Source: Flectonema sp. DT1601
Taxonomy: Eukaryota; Euglenozoa; Diplonemea; Diplonemida; Diplonemidae
Reading direction: 5' to 3'
Assembly: GCA_964019425.1 (NCBI GenBank)
Contig: OZ025809.1
Location: 434,001 to 498,000 of the forward strand
DNA length: 64,000 nt
Made by a program: the position numbers and the translations under genes. Below, piece by piece: positions 11,014 through 21,574 of this stretch (within the stretch, counting starts at the first letter, position 1; the number at the start of each line of letters is the position of its first letter). The notes under the pieces were generated by a model. That model was not told the origin of the DNA. It saw nothing but the letters and a program-made list of their open reading frames with translations, and searched no databases.

Positions 11014-11683
11014 ATAGAAACAACATGTATCCAGTTAGCATGGTAGCCTCTACTTTATTTAATACATGCAATATGATAATAAAAATGGGGTAAAAGATTT
11101 AGAATTTTCTTTTTTTTTTTTTTTTTTTTTTTTCAAATTAAAAAAAATATAGGTGAAATTGAAACGGGAATTCATTGGCAAGGGAAAACTTTTTTTATTA
11201 TAAAATACAAACTACGCAATAACATCCACAGCGTATGCAATCGACGAGAGAAGTGACTTTTTAAATTCATAATACTAACTTTTTGTGCACTTTCTTTTTT
11301 TTTTTTTTTCCCAGTAAGAATGCAAGAGGCTTCGTAAAATGAACTAATGGACCACGACAAACCATCAGATGGTAGTCCCACACAACATCTACGTCGATTT
11401 CAGAGTCCAGATGACCGTTTCACTTTTGATTGATATTGCTTTTTAGTGTCTGTAGAGAGAAGGGACAAAAAAAAAAAAAAAAAAAAAAAAAAAGGGAGAG
11501 GAGGATATTTCTCGGTGATTACTTCCACGACAATCACACGCTGTTGACACGCTGTACGAACGCTACGCGGCTAAGCACGCATTCCGAGTATTGACCAGTG
11601 TCAGCTCGGCATCATTCATGACTAACTAGAATGATGTACTCTGTCGTCAGTCTTGTTATCAATTCAGACTTTCAGAAAGTTTT
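11014..11683. other. Probable intron/leader sequence with long homopolymers
   Basis: T26 near 11108-11133 and A27 near 11467-11493. A minus-strand Py-rich acceptor CTCTCTACAG lies just before 11450, followed by about 15 open codons to a TGA. The mixed-base pocket 11510-11660 has no clear ORF. The stretch probably belongs to the spliced gene ending at 10915. Confidence 0.35.
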
Positions 11684-13078
11684 TTAAATTACAGCTGACG
11701 GGTTATCAATCCACCTGCTGATATCTAATTTTGTTATCTTTCGTATCCCTCGATCTACTGACTTCGCATGTCTATCCTTAACGAGTGTCATCAGGAGTTC
11801 TTTTTCTTTTGTGTAGTTGTCATCGTCTTCGTCCATTATTTTAATAAACGCAATCTGGTGTTCCTTTTGCACTTGTTGCAACACGTGAACAATTGTTCCT
11901 TCGTTTGCTAACTTGCTGCTGTATTCTTCAACTGCTTTCCACTTTTGATTAAAGCAGGCATCAGCAAGACATTCTTCAAAAAACGTGTCAAGACGATCTT
12001 CCAAATCTTTCGCAGAAGACGCTAATAAATGAATTGACAAATATATCTTTGCTGCCTGAATAGGAGCTCGGAGAAGTGCTCCAACGACATCATCGAGGTG
12101 AGGGACATTCACATGAAAACTATCTTGTCCGGCGTTCAGATATCTCCAGAGAGGATACTTTCCGCGATCGCAGTTACTTCGAGCAACTGGAATTGCTGAT
12201 TGGACGTCAGTTAAATCAACTTTTCGTTTTCTAGCTGTGCTCTTTGATAGTTTAAAGTCTTGTTGAAATCTTAACAACAAATCTTGTGCTGCTGCTCTGG
12301 CAATGTCCGCTGCTTGTTGGGAATTACCAAAACTTTTGCAGCCGTCAAACGATTCGAGTCCCATCTTTTTATTCATTTCGTTTACGGCGCCAAGAAGAAC
12401 CCTGTCACTAGCTCGTAGTACTGTAGTGTCAAGGTCGACAACATTACCTGTGTAGTATCTCATTTTGTGTACTCCTTTACCAGAGGAGTATGTGTTTGGG
12501 TCACCAGTAAATATTTTGTCTCTCATTTCGTTAAATATTTCCGTTCCATACAACACCAAGTTTCGAAGACCAGCAATACTGAGAATCTTACGACGATGAA
12601 TTGTTTGATCATGGGCAACATTTGCAAAATAATTTGGAACAGAACCCCCAGCTGGAAGAATATCCATCGATCCAGTACGTCCTTCGTTGTCACGATCACA
12701 CCATTTTGGACTATTGTATGCCATGAACATGTGATTGTAGACCAGAACTAGATAACGTTTGTTTTGAGTAGTGGCTTCACGGATGCGATCACCTCCTTTT
12801 ATGTTTACTTGTTTAATGTGCTCATCGAGTTCGTCAATAGCTTGGATTAGTTTCATACAAACATCGATACTTAGAATACCATCACTCTCTCCAATTGTGT
12901 CTGGGACATCTGAAGGCCACATCACATTTGAATTATTAGTTCCAACGTAGTCCATGAAATCACTCTCTTGAGGAAATGGCAAACCTTCGCCACCAACAAC
13001 TGGCAACGCATGTTTTTGAGACCGATGTTTCTTCTTTGGCTTTACTGCGCAAAGTGCTCGACTGAGAAAACCTGCCAT
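11684..13078 (-). CDS. Conserved-looking protein of unknown function, 464 aa
   Basis: Not recognised. It starts MAGFLSRALCAVKPKKKHRSQK, a short hydrophobic stretch followed by a basic patch that could touch a membrane or serve as a nuclear signal. The rest is a soluble, mainly helical protein with no membrane segment. A run around residue 110 (NKRYLVLVYNHMFMAYNS) faintly recalls helical vesicle-tethering proteins such as Exo70, but gene length and motif position do not fit, so I do not assign it. The frame is intact from ATG to TAA, with codon use like its neighbours. A T-rich tract ending in GTTAG lies 40-50 nt upstream. The gene is 290 nt from the EF-hand gene, same strand. Confidence 0.8.
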   Translation of the reverse strand: MAGFLSRALCAVKPKKKHRSQKHALPVVGGEGLPFPQESDFMDYVGTNNSNVMWPSDVPDTIGESDGILSIDVCMKLIQAIDELDEHIKQVNIKGGDRIREATTQNKRYLVLVYNHMFMAYNSPKWCDRDNEGRTGSMDILPAGGSVPNYFANVAHDQTIHRRKILSIAGLRNLVLYGTEIFNEMRDKIFTGDPNTYSSGKGVHKMRYYTGNVVDLDTTVLRASDRVLLGAVNEMNKKMGLESFDGCKSFGNSQQAADIARAAAQDLLLRFQQDFKLSKSTARKRKVDLTDVQSAIPVARSNCDRGKYPLWRYLNAGQDSFHVNVPHLDDVVGALLRAPIQAAKIYLSIHLLASSAKDLEDRLDTFFEECLADACFNQKWKAVEEYSSKLANEGTIVHVLQQVQKEHQIAFIKIMDEDDDNYTKEKELLMTLVKDRHAKSVDRGIRKITKLDISRWIDNPSAVI

Positions 13079-13371
13079 TTTTTTTTTTTTTTTTTGATTC
13101 CTTTTTTTTTTAAGAACCTAACAATAACATAATAATAATCAACATTTGATACAAGAAGCATGCACACGTGCGGATATATCTTTGTCTTAACCTTATCATG
13201 TCAGTGGCATCCATCTCCTCTAGAAGACTGAATATTAATTAACATTTAAACTAATGACTATAAACTATGATTTTTTGTTGTGAATGGTACAATACAAATA
13301 ATAATAAAAAAAGAGAAAGAAAAAAAAACTCAAATAATACGGTTTCAATATAAAACAAGAAATCGATCGAA

Positions 13372-14778
13372 CTACTTCTCGTGAGGCTGTACTTTTGCAA
13401 CTCGATGGGTTATCATTGAGTTATTTATTCCAGGTGATAGTTGCTGACGGGAAGGTGATATAGAAGGAGATCGGTTGTTAAACCCAATCACTGAGTCTGA
13501 GGAAGATCGTTGCGCGGTGTCACTAATTTTGACTTGTCGACTTTTCTGTAAATTGTCAATAGTCATGTTGTCATGTCTATGAGGAGATTGAATTCGTGTT
13601 AAGACTTGATTGCTTACTCTGTCGTATATTTTTTGTACCTTCTCAAGAGAATCTCTCTCACCCTGAAGAGCAATTTCATTCGAAATGAGTCGTCGTTCAG
13701 CAGATGTCGTCGCCTCTCTCACTTCCAACAGAACTCGATGATCATTTTGAAGCCTATCTAAATCTACCTTACGAGACTCAGCTATTATATTAGCGTGCAA
13801 TGCTTCATCTTTCATACAGAGCATTGCACGTTCAATGTCTACAATGCGAGAAGCCACAAACTTCATGTCTGTTATCTTATCAGCCACGTCAGCAGTCGCA
13901 TTGCTGTGAAGTTGCGTGACTTGAATTTCTATTTCTTGGTTGGCTTGAATTTCCGCTTCAGCTATTTTTATTTCGTCCTCAGAGTTGCAGATGTCTTCCT
14001 GAAGTTGTCTGACGTGTTGTTGGTGTTCAGTTTTCCGTCTGGTCATATCTTCATACTCAATCACTTTCTGATCGATTTCAGTACCCGACTTCGCAACTCG
14101 CAATCGAAGCTGAGCCGCATGCCGCTCAGCACGCTGAAGATCTGCCTGCAGACGAAAGTGATCATCTTCTTTAACTTTCACTTCTTTTGCGAGTTTGCGA
14201 AGAGTTGGACCGAATTGCGTAGTTTTCAGTGTCATGTCCTTCTTGTTTGTTATCCTTTGAGCCAGATCCTGATGTCGCTGGTCAAGAGAGTTCTGAGCAG
14301 CCAGAGTTTTACCACGAGATTCTTCTAAAAGTTGTTTTGAGTGCTGACAGTTCACAGTAGCCATTTCACAGTCGTGTTCCATTGTCGTTAAGTTTTTACG
14401 CAAAGTAACCAAATCAAGTTCAGCTGCCGCGGCTGTAGCTAACGTGTCAGCAAATTGTTTTCGTAGATTTTGTACTTCGAGACTAACGAAGTGCTGATCT
14501 TCTTCTCTGCTGAGAGTCTTCCACTTGTCTTCTATTCTGTAATATAAACTATCGACTAGAGTTGGATAAAACTGAGAAAAGATCATCCATTCGTCAGAAT
14601 TTATTGTCCCGTCTCTGTTGGTATCTCCCCTGTCGAAAACCCTCTTCCAGTCTACCTCGTCCATACGAATATCTAATTCACTAGTCCCGTTATGAAATTC
14701 TCGAAATGTTATTTTCCCTGTTCCTCCTGACAACTCATCATGTACTCTCACAGCTCTTGTTTCCTGAACAGGCGGCAT
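13372..14778 (-). CDS. EF-hand protein with long coiled coil
   Basis: 468 aa. Residues 14-25 form a degenerate EF loop (D-x-L-x-G-G-x-G-K-I-T-F). Residues 52-63 form a canonical calcium loop D-T-N-R-D-G-T-I-N-S-D-E, so this is an EF pair with one likely Ca2+ site. Residues about 95-400 are heptad-rich coiled coil with few prolines. The last 60 residues are Ser/Arg/Pro-rich and probably phosphorylated. This layout suits a calcium-responsive cytoskeletal or flagellar/basal-body scaffold; that role is inferred from layout only. No paralogue-specific motif is seen. Start is ATG 14778; a poly-A run and CAG precede it in the leader. Stop is TAG. Confidence 0.82.
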   Translation of the reverse strand: MPPVQETRAVRVHDELSGGTGKITFREFHNGTSELDIRMDEVDWKRVFDRGDTNRDGTINSDEWMIFSQFYPTLVDSLYYRIEDKWKTLSREEDQHFVSLEVQNLRKQFADTLATAAAAELDLVTLRKNLTTMEHDCEMATVNCQHSKQLLEESRGKTLAAQNSLDQRHQDLAQRITNKKDMTLKTTQFGPTLRKLAKEVKVKEDDHFRLQADLQRAERHAAQLRLRVAKSGTEIDQKVIEYEDMTRRKTEHQQHVRQLQEDICNSEDEIKIAEAEIQANQEIEIQVTQLHSNATADVADKITDMKFVASRIVDIERAMLCMKDEALHANIIAESRKVDLDRLQNDHRVLLEVREATTSAERRLISNEIALQGERDSLEKVQKIYDRVSNQVLTRIQSPHRHDNMTIDNLQKSRQVKISDTAQRSSSDSVIGFNNRSPSISPSRQQLSPGINNSMITHRVAKVQPHEK

Positions 14779-15505
14779 TTTTTACATACAAAAGTGTTGA
14801 ATTATTAATCTGTTTTTTTTTTTTTTTTGGTTTTGAAAATGATGTAAATTCTTTTTTTTTTTTTTCCGTTTTAATTTCACTGTTTTATACAAAGCGAACA
14901 CAAAAGAAAAGTCCACCTTATATTTATTTGCAAAAAAAATTAAATAATTTTTTTTAAAAAAAAATTAATTTCGTAAGAAGTGGAGTTAAAGAATGAATCT
15001 CCAATGATGCTGAACAGAGGGACAACAAAAAAAAAAGTTTTAACAGCGTTCTGTGTTTTAAGAACAAGACAAGACACTTTATATTGTGTGCAGAACAATA
15101 AAACTGTTATCAAGACAGGTTATAGCATAAAGACAAATAATTGACATTTAATCAAATATTCGGTTTACTCATATGGATTACAAGAACAAGATCAAAAAGA
15201 GTAGTTGAAACAAACTTCACTTGTTAAACAGTCAGCGGGTTTTGAGCCACATTTTACACAAGTACAAGAACAAACTTAACAGGTGCAATGGCTGTACTAT
15301 GAAGACAAAACAGAGTATTACAAAGAACAAGAAGACAGTAATTTTCTTTCTCAAAATAGAATGAAAAGAAAACAAAAAATACTGAATAGAAGACAAAGTG
15401 CTCACAAGAAGGAATGAAACACACCACTTGTCATTATCAACAGAGACATACTCTGAACAGCCTCAGGATTATAATTATGTCTTCAGGTTAAGCTTGCGAA
15501 GGCAC

Positions 15506-15543
<38 letters not shown>

Positions 15544-15600
15544 AAAGGTCGTAGCAATTACTTAATAACACGAATTTGGTGTAGAAAAAGCCACACCACG
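14779..15600. other. Intergenic
   Basis: T runs at 14813-14828 and 14852-14865. The middle (15000-15480) is A/C-rich on the plus strand with many ACAAGAACAAG-like pieces, and an A37 run follows at 15504-15541. It looks like UTR/spacer; no ORF or RNA gene is seen. Confidence 0.45.
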
Positions 15601-15699
15601 TCATCCTCCAGTTTCTGAATGGATACGAGACTTCAAAAACAGAGTTGCAAAATAGACTGCAATTATCAGTGTCATCATAATTAATAAAACTCTAAACAT
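15601..15699 (-). CDS. 32-aa single-pass membrane microprotein
   Basis: An ATG at 15699 opens a 32-codon frame ending in TGA. The peptide starts MFRVLLIMM, continues with about 20 hydrophobic residues including an aromatic YF pair, then KSRIHSETGG. This is the layout of a tiny membrane subunit with a short polar tail. A strong polypyrimidine tract ending in GCAG (AG at 15720-15721) lies 21 nt upstream, the same arrangement as seen before the larger genes here. It does not match OST4 or another small subunit I know. It is unlikely to be part of the next gene, whose stop codon lies 91 nt further upstream on the same strand. Ribosome or transcript evidence is lacking. Confidence 0.5.
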   Translation of the reverse strand: MFRVLLIMMTLIIAVYFATLFLKSRIHSETGG

Positions 15700-15789
15700 C
15701 ACGCTACAGCAATAGAGCAGTCTGCATAGCGAAATGAGAGAAAAATAAAACACACAAAAGATAACTTTTCACTACCAAAAAATTTATTA

Positions 15790-16545
15790 TTATATCAAGC
15801 TACCAAACTGCTTAGTTCCTTTTCGATCTTCTTGTTGAAGACGAATCGTAATAAAAAGTAAAGCAGCCATGAGGACCGTAATAATAATAACTGTAACGAT
15901 CAATACAACAGTTTTTGAATACCAAGACGATGATAATAATTCTTTTGGAGATTCCGTTGGCAAGCTTACCTTCGGATAATCTGTTACTGCATTGTGAATA
16001 GGTTCTCTACTAACTAAACCAACAACTAATTTTGGTTCTCCGATAAAAATATTCATCGTTTTCGTCTCTATGACTAAAACCAACGAAGTCACATAAACAA
16101 ATGAAACATTAAAATGCCAACTCACTGATCGGGTTGTGCAAGATTCAACTTTTGATTGGATCGTTTCTACTTTGGGTTCACTCAGTTGAGTTAATTTTGA
16201 ATCTTTATTCTGAGTAAATAACGTCAGCTTCGACCAACCAATATCTTGTATAATTAGAAAATTAATTCCGACTGTCATCATTTCTGCTGTTTGATGTTTT
16301 AAAAAATCGATTTCCATAACTGAAGAATCCGTCTCATTGTCAGTTCGTAGATACAGCTCTCCGCATTTGATGGTGGCGGTGAGGGAGTTGTTAATTATTG
16401 AATAGTACTTTAAGTTAGTCGGCTCCACTCCAACGTCAAGAGGCGCACTCAATACCAAGCCCGGCAGACCCACCACCACCATCATCACCACCAATTTAAT
16501 AAAAGTCATCGTAACGATTTTTTGATAGAAATAGCGAATGAGCAT
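15790..16545 (-). CDS. Type I membrane glycoprotein of unknown family
   Basis: 251 aa. The N-terminus has a signal peptide (MTFIKLVVMMVVVGLPGLVLSA from the second ATG at 16509; 12 more residues if ATG 16545 is used). The lumenal part has N-glycosylation sequons (NNSLT, DNETD, FNVSF) and two Cys. A membrane helix of about 25 Ile/Val/Leu-rich residues lies near 215-238, followed by a short charged tail ending KQFGSLI. The ectodomain looks beta-rich and resembles no family I can name; transport or surface roles are possible. A polypyrimidine tract with CTACAG (AG at 16559-16560) lies 14 nt before ATG 16545, which makes that the first ATG in a processed leader. Confidence 0.78.
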   Translation of the reverse strand: MLIRYFYQKIVTMTFIKLVVMMVVVGLPGLVLSAPLDVGVEPTNLKYYSIINNSLTATIKCGELYLRTDNETDSSVMEIDFLKHQTAEMMTVGINFLIIQDIGWSKLTLFTQNKDSKLTQLSEPKVETIQSKVESCTTRSVSWHFNVSFVYVTSLVLVIETKTMNIFIGEPKLVVGLVSREPIHNAVTDYPKVSLPTESPKELLSSSWYSKTVVLIVTVIIITVLMAALLFITIRLQQEDRKGTKQFGSLI

Positions 16546-16956
16546 ATTTTAATTATTTCTGTAGAAACATGTTGCATAATAAAAAAAACAACTTAAATTA
16601 CACGATCAAAATGAATTCTTTAATACAATCAGCCTTACGTGAGTTAATCTCAAAAAATAAGATCTCCGAAAGAAGGGGAATTTCTTTAACAATGTAGAGA
16701 AAAAAAAAACAGTAATAATCTTTATTATAAAGTTAAACTGAGTATTTAGCTTTCATTTTTCAGAAAAAAAAGGTAGCAAAAATAATGTCTCCAATCTGTA
16801 AATTAAATCTTCGAACGAACGGCAGGTGAAACTTTGACAATATAAAAACAGTTCAACAACTTCAGGTATTAATACGAAGGTTAATATCAAAGTATTTTGA
16901 CTGAAAAAATGATTATTCGTAGTTGCTAATCAAAGAAAAGGTCGAGAAAGGGAACA
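16546..16956. other. Intergenic
   Basis: Moderately A/T-rich spacer with short homopolymers. No gene or RNA feature is seen. Confidence 0.45.
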
Positions 16957-17910
16957 TCAATCTCTCAGACAATCTCTATCAGCGACAACGTAGTAAATGA
17001 CTGCAAATAACAATGCCACTAGAGGCAACGTGAAAATGGTTGAGCGCCACTTGCCTATGTTACCGTAAATGTTTGTATAAAACTCGAGTATTTAAATTAA
17101 AACTTCCTGAAAACTTAACCATAGTCGACGAACACCAGGAAGGGGGGCCTTTGTCAATAGCCGTCCTTAATAGACATTCATAATTCACAAGGGAGAGGGA
17201 GACACCACGCGGACTAGCCGCCGTATTGTAGCTAATCTTGACCCTTGGGAAGTGCTTTAAACTTGTGATTGAATGGGGGGAAATAAGGAAGGCTGCACTC
17301 CAATCACTTTGGGCACAGCTATTGCATTTGTCTGAAGTGAAATTTTCGCATACCATCCCAGTCAGGAGAGAGAAAAGCGTACTTCCTTCCATGACCTTTT
17401 ACATTCACTGCTAACTGAAATATCAGTTCACAGAAAGGCACAGTAAGGGCGCACTAAAAGACAAGTAAACCTGACCCTACTGAAATGCTATTATTTTTTT
17501 TCTATTTTTTTTTTTTTTTTTGTTATATGCGACACCACTGTAATCAACCAGAACAGGTAGTTGTTATTGATTAAGGTTTTATAAGTTATTAGCGTTGCAT
17601 AAAAATTATCGGGGAAAAAGAAGCTGAATAGAAGATAAGAAACTCAGAGAAAACTTTTCCCCTTATGGTATAACGGTATCGGTAATCTCATTTTTAAGGT
17701 CACAAAACTCACCGGAGGTATCAAAAAAAAAAGATATTTCTGATTAAAAGAAACAAATCGAAGAAACAAAAAAAAATATAACAAATTACACCCCCACCTT
17801 CATCGAATAGTTCCTGTTGGTAAGCTTTGTTCGCTGAAGTAGTAGTCGGATCACAATTGGGTCTCGTTGAGATAACGGACACGTCATCTTCAGTCCACAA
17901 CAGCGAACTC
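16957..17910 (-). CDS. Candidate spliced gene: exon-like pieces ending in a tail anchor
   Basis: Three minus-strand pieces look coding. (1) 17806-17910: about 35 codons after a polypyrimidine-GAG, polar and acidic (SLLWTEDDV ... AYQQELFDE), closing near a possible GT donor and followed by a Py-tract/CAG. (2) 17060-17392: a 110-codon frame from ATG, weaker. (3) 16957 to about 17065: GNIGKWRS followed by about 20 hydrophobic residues, then ADRDCLRD and TGA, a typical tail-anchor or C-terminal TM. I cannot fix the joins. It may be one small tail-anchored protein gene downstream of the MIB-like gene. Function unknown. Confidence 0.3.
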
Positions 17911-17952
17911 AAGAAACAAAAATCAACAAGTCGACTGCGATAGTGTTGAGGT

Positions 17953-20900
17953 CTACACGACAGTTATTTCAGCGGCACTCAAAGGAATAGTTATCGGCTT
18001 ACCAGTTTCTGAAGTAAATTTAACTGTTATTTTTGCTCCAACTATTGAGGAAACTACTCCTGAAGTTCCTTCTTTCACAACAACTGACCCAGCAATGGAA
18101 ATATCTGATTTGCTGACAACATTCGCACCGACTGTTGGAGCGCTTCCCCCAGCTCGCTGTTCCCAACGGGTGTCGTCTCCGTAGAAAGAGCGAAACTCCT
18201 CTTTTGTGTAAAGCATGCCGTCTTCATCCATTCGCTTTTCAGGTTCACTCGATTTCTTACTCGTTCGTGAGCGTGATGGAGATGATGGTGGTAGTGGTGC
18301 TGATTCTTTCATCGTTTCCATTTCCATGTCCGTTTCCATCATCATTCCCCCTGATCCCCCTCCTCCAGATCCCCCGCACTTCATCCAGTCAACCATCTTC
18401 TGCTCTTGTTGATCAGGTAGTAACACAAACCCGTCAGACTCTTGCCAACTATTATCGAGATATTGCCATCCCCCTGATAGTACATTCGGCCACTGCTTTT
18501 GTCCCTTCACTAATTTGTTGGCCTTCTCAACACTCTTAAACACGCCTCTGTTGTTCTTCGCGTCATCTCCCTCTTTACCAATCATCCAATACCCTCCGTG
18601 ACTTATAAATAAAACACATTCTCCAGTTTGACAGGTATCAGACTGCCACACAGGGTATCCTCTTACGGCACTTGATAATTCCTTATAAATACCACAGATT
18701 GTTGGGGATTCAGGAGCATAGACAACTAACTCTTTTGGTGCTGCAACTTTTACAATCTTCTTTGGAGGTTGAATCGTTCTCTTCGTAATTTTTGACGCAG
18801 GTGTTGGTGTTTTAACTGCAGGAGGGGTTTCTGCAGGAGGAGGGTTTTTGTCAGCAGGAGGAGTAGCAGGTGGAGTTGTTTTTCTTTTCTCGATCTTCTT
18901 AATTGCCGGTGCTGGGGTAGCACTAGTGACAGGGGTGGCAGCAGGAGGAGTAACTGGAGCGACGGGGCTCGCCGGAGGGGCAGTTGCCGGTGAAGCAGGT
19001 GTTGAAGCTGTTTGCGACATTGGGGCCACAGCCGCAATAGGCGCAGCTGTCAAAGGTTTGATTGCCACCGGTGAGATTCCTCTACTTGCTGCCGGAGGGG
19101 GTGTGGGAGGCTCATCATCCCACTCTGGAGGAGGACTTTTATAACCAGGATTTACTTGAGCTCCTTCTAATAATTCTCCTGCCTCACCAAAACTTGCATG
19201 ACCTCTCCACTTCACTAAAACAGGATTCAGATGAGCTTCATTCGCCCAAGAAACTTCTTTGTCCCATGCCGGAACAATTTCCTCCTCGCGGTAGCGATAG
19301 CTGTCACTGTAACCCCCACGAACTTCATAAGGCTGCTCGTCATCCATGATTCCAATAATCACACCAACCTCTCCGTGGTGAAGAGCTCCCTGATCAGGTC
19401 CTGATGGTGACAGAGCTACCGAGTCTCCGATTTTAAATTTATTTTTACACGGCGGTGATTCTAGTGGATCAAACGTACACCCGCTCGTATTTCCACAAAT
19501 GTACTCCATGTTGCAAGTTAGTCCTTCTTTTCGTGCATGCTGACAGTTTGCATTACTACAGACGGCCTTCCACTGTTATTTAATATGAGATTGTTGTTGT
19601 CTAAGATTGAAAAATATTAATTTCACTTTGAGAAAGAAATACATACGACTGCTGAGAAACTTGAACCACCAGGTGGAGGGGTGGACTTGGCCACTGCCTG
19701 CATTTCAGGGGGAAGCTGTTTGTTTGTTTGTTTGTTTTTAGTTGCTTAGAACAGTTTTACTTTGTTGTAATTTTAAACTGCAATTCATACCTCAGTTTTT
19801 CGAGTGTACTTCCATTTGTAGGCAGCCTTCCATCCGTCTACACGAACACTGAGACGACCATCATCTTCTATGCTGACTACGGTACCTAGTTTCCATTCCC
19901 CGCCTTCGGAATCTCTCACTTCAACGCGATCGTTAATATCGAACATTACTTCTGCGGTTTCTTGTTTGGCTCCGTCCGGTGATCCTCCTGCGGCCGACTT
20001 GACATCAATCAGGAGTTCAACTTCTAACCAACGATAAGCCTTTTTCCAGCCATCAACCTTAACCAGAACTGGATCAGTGTTATTAACGATACCTGTCTTC
20101 CAGGGGACATCAGGTTTATCACGAACACGAACACGGTCACCAATACCAAATAGAAACTCAATTTGCTTTGGTTCCAAGTCTTTGTGTTGAAATTGTTTCG
20201 TATTCCCAGTAGAGGATAACTTAACACTAATTATTGATGGATGACCTGATTGGATATCAACTGACAACACTACACCATGTTCCCTCGTCTCTAATACTGT
20301 CACAGGCAGACCTGCCGCAGCAATTACCGACATATCAGAAATCATGAATAAGTCGTACTCTGCAGTACGGTCGTAAGTAACCCACCACATTCCTAATAGT
20401 TTATCATCATCTCCATTGTAAGGCTTGTCTAGAGTCCCCATTAAGTTTGTTCCATTTCGAGAAACGGAGATGCGAAGGCCTCGCTGAGCTATCTCCGGAG
20501 TGAGTCGCCACAATAGATCTTTTGGTATTATCATTCCCTCACTTTGACTTGAAGAAGGTTCTGGTTTCCCTGCAGTTGTCATATTGTTTGAGGCTTCCTG
20601 CTGCTTACTCATCTCAGTAGACTTTGCTTGTCCCTCCTTCAGCGTGTTATTACCGGCCTCAGTGTGTAGAACTGGCGTGTCTTCAACAGGTTTCTTCTCA
20701 GCTGTTGTTTGAGTAGCTATCTCAGAACTTTTAACCTTCGCAAGTTCCATTTCCGTCTGAGACATGGCCGTTTCATGTGCTATTGGCCTATCACCCGTTG
20801 GCTGTGTATTATTCATCGGCTGGTTGCCTACCGGCTTATCACCCGCTGGTTGCATGTCGCTTGCCGTTTTGTCACCCATCTGCTGTGTGTCCACCGACTT

Positions 20901-21329
20901 GTCGCCCATTGGCTTCTCACTCACCGGCTTGTCACCCATAGGCTCACCCATTGGTTTGTCGCTCACCGGTTTGTCGCCCATTGGCTTATCACCCATAGGC
21001 TGCGTATCACCCACTAGCTTGTCCTCCTTGGGCTCACCCATTGGCTTGTTGCCTACCGGCTTGTCACCCATAGGCTGTGTGTCACCCATCTGCTTTTCGC
21101 CCATCGGCTCACCCATTGGTTTGTCGCCCACCGGCTTGTCACCCATTGGCTGCGCTTGAACTTCTAATTCACTTTTCTTCTCGGCAGGCTTTTCGTTACC
21201 ATCGAGGATAGGATCGAAAGATGAGTCTTCACCTTTCAGCGTCACCCCAACCTGAGCACTTTCCTCAGCTGCACAAACAGTCATCATGACAACTACCAGC
21301 AGAAGCACTACATCTGCCCTGCTCCACAT
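17953..21329 (-). CDS. Secreted MIB/HERC2-domain-like repeat protein, three exons
   Basis: Two long frames and a 23-codon middle exon join cleanly: 21329..19791, 19715..19647, 19572..17953 (1075 aa). Both introns are GT-AG and phase 0, and joining them keeps the frame (KTE|LPPEMQ and FSAV|WKAVC). Order: signal peptide (MWSRADVVLLLVVVMM, cleavage near residue 20); MGDKP-type pentapeptide repeats (about 60-185, 20780-21160); two SH3-like motifs (GIGDRVRVRD and DINDRVEVRD, each ending in VDGWKxAY); a Cys-rich segment (about 540-575); a MIB/HERC2-like domain (FKIGDSVAL ... GEVGVIIGI); a Pro/Ala-rich linker; a Trp-rich domain (about 840-920); and YTKEEFRSFYG near 995. Probable extracellular or lumenal ligand-binding protein. 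An alternative start at 21347 adds six residues, but an acceptor-like TTTCAG falls there. Confidence 0.8.
19573..19646 (-). other. Intron 2 of the MIB/HERC2-like gene (74 nt)
   Basis: Minus strand GTATGT...TAACAG, phase 0. It separates the 23-codon middle exon from the large last exon. Splicing restores a Cys-rich stretch (VCSNANCQH) directly before the last exon's first ATG, so that ATG is internal. Confidence 0.85.
19716..19790 (-). other. Intron 1 of the MIB/HERC2-like gene (75 nt)
   Basis: Minus strand GTATGA...(AAAC)n-AG, phase 0. The 3' end is a tandem AAAC repeat rather than a pyrimidine tract, so the site is less typical. Reading through it gives an immediate TGA, while splicing keeps the frame open. 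Confidence 0.78.
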
Positions 21330-21574
21330 ATTCACTGAAACCTGCATTAATAGTAAATATCGAATAAAGAAAAGGGAAAACCTCTTACAAAGTTTCGACA
21401 AAGTTTTTCGACAAATTCCACAAATTTCAACACTTGCCAGTTCTAAACACAAAGTTCGTTACCCTAATCAGCAGGTCAGAAAATATAATTACTCTCACAG
21501 CGTAAAATGAAATCAACAGCGAATAGATTTCAAGGATTAATCAATTTCGGGTTCTGTTTAGTTGAGTACATTCG

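Noticed and set aside
11684-13078. Exo70-like assignment of the 464-aa protein
   Set aside because: One short string is similar, but its position and the rest of the protein do not fit.
17656-17725. tRNA-like TATGGTATAACGGTATCGG
   Set aside because: D-arm-like only; no B box, anticodon stem or acceptor pairing.
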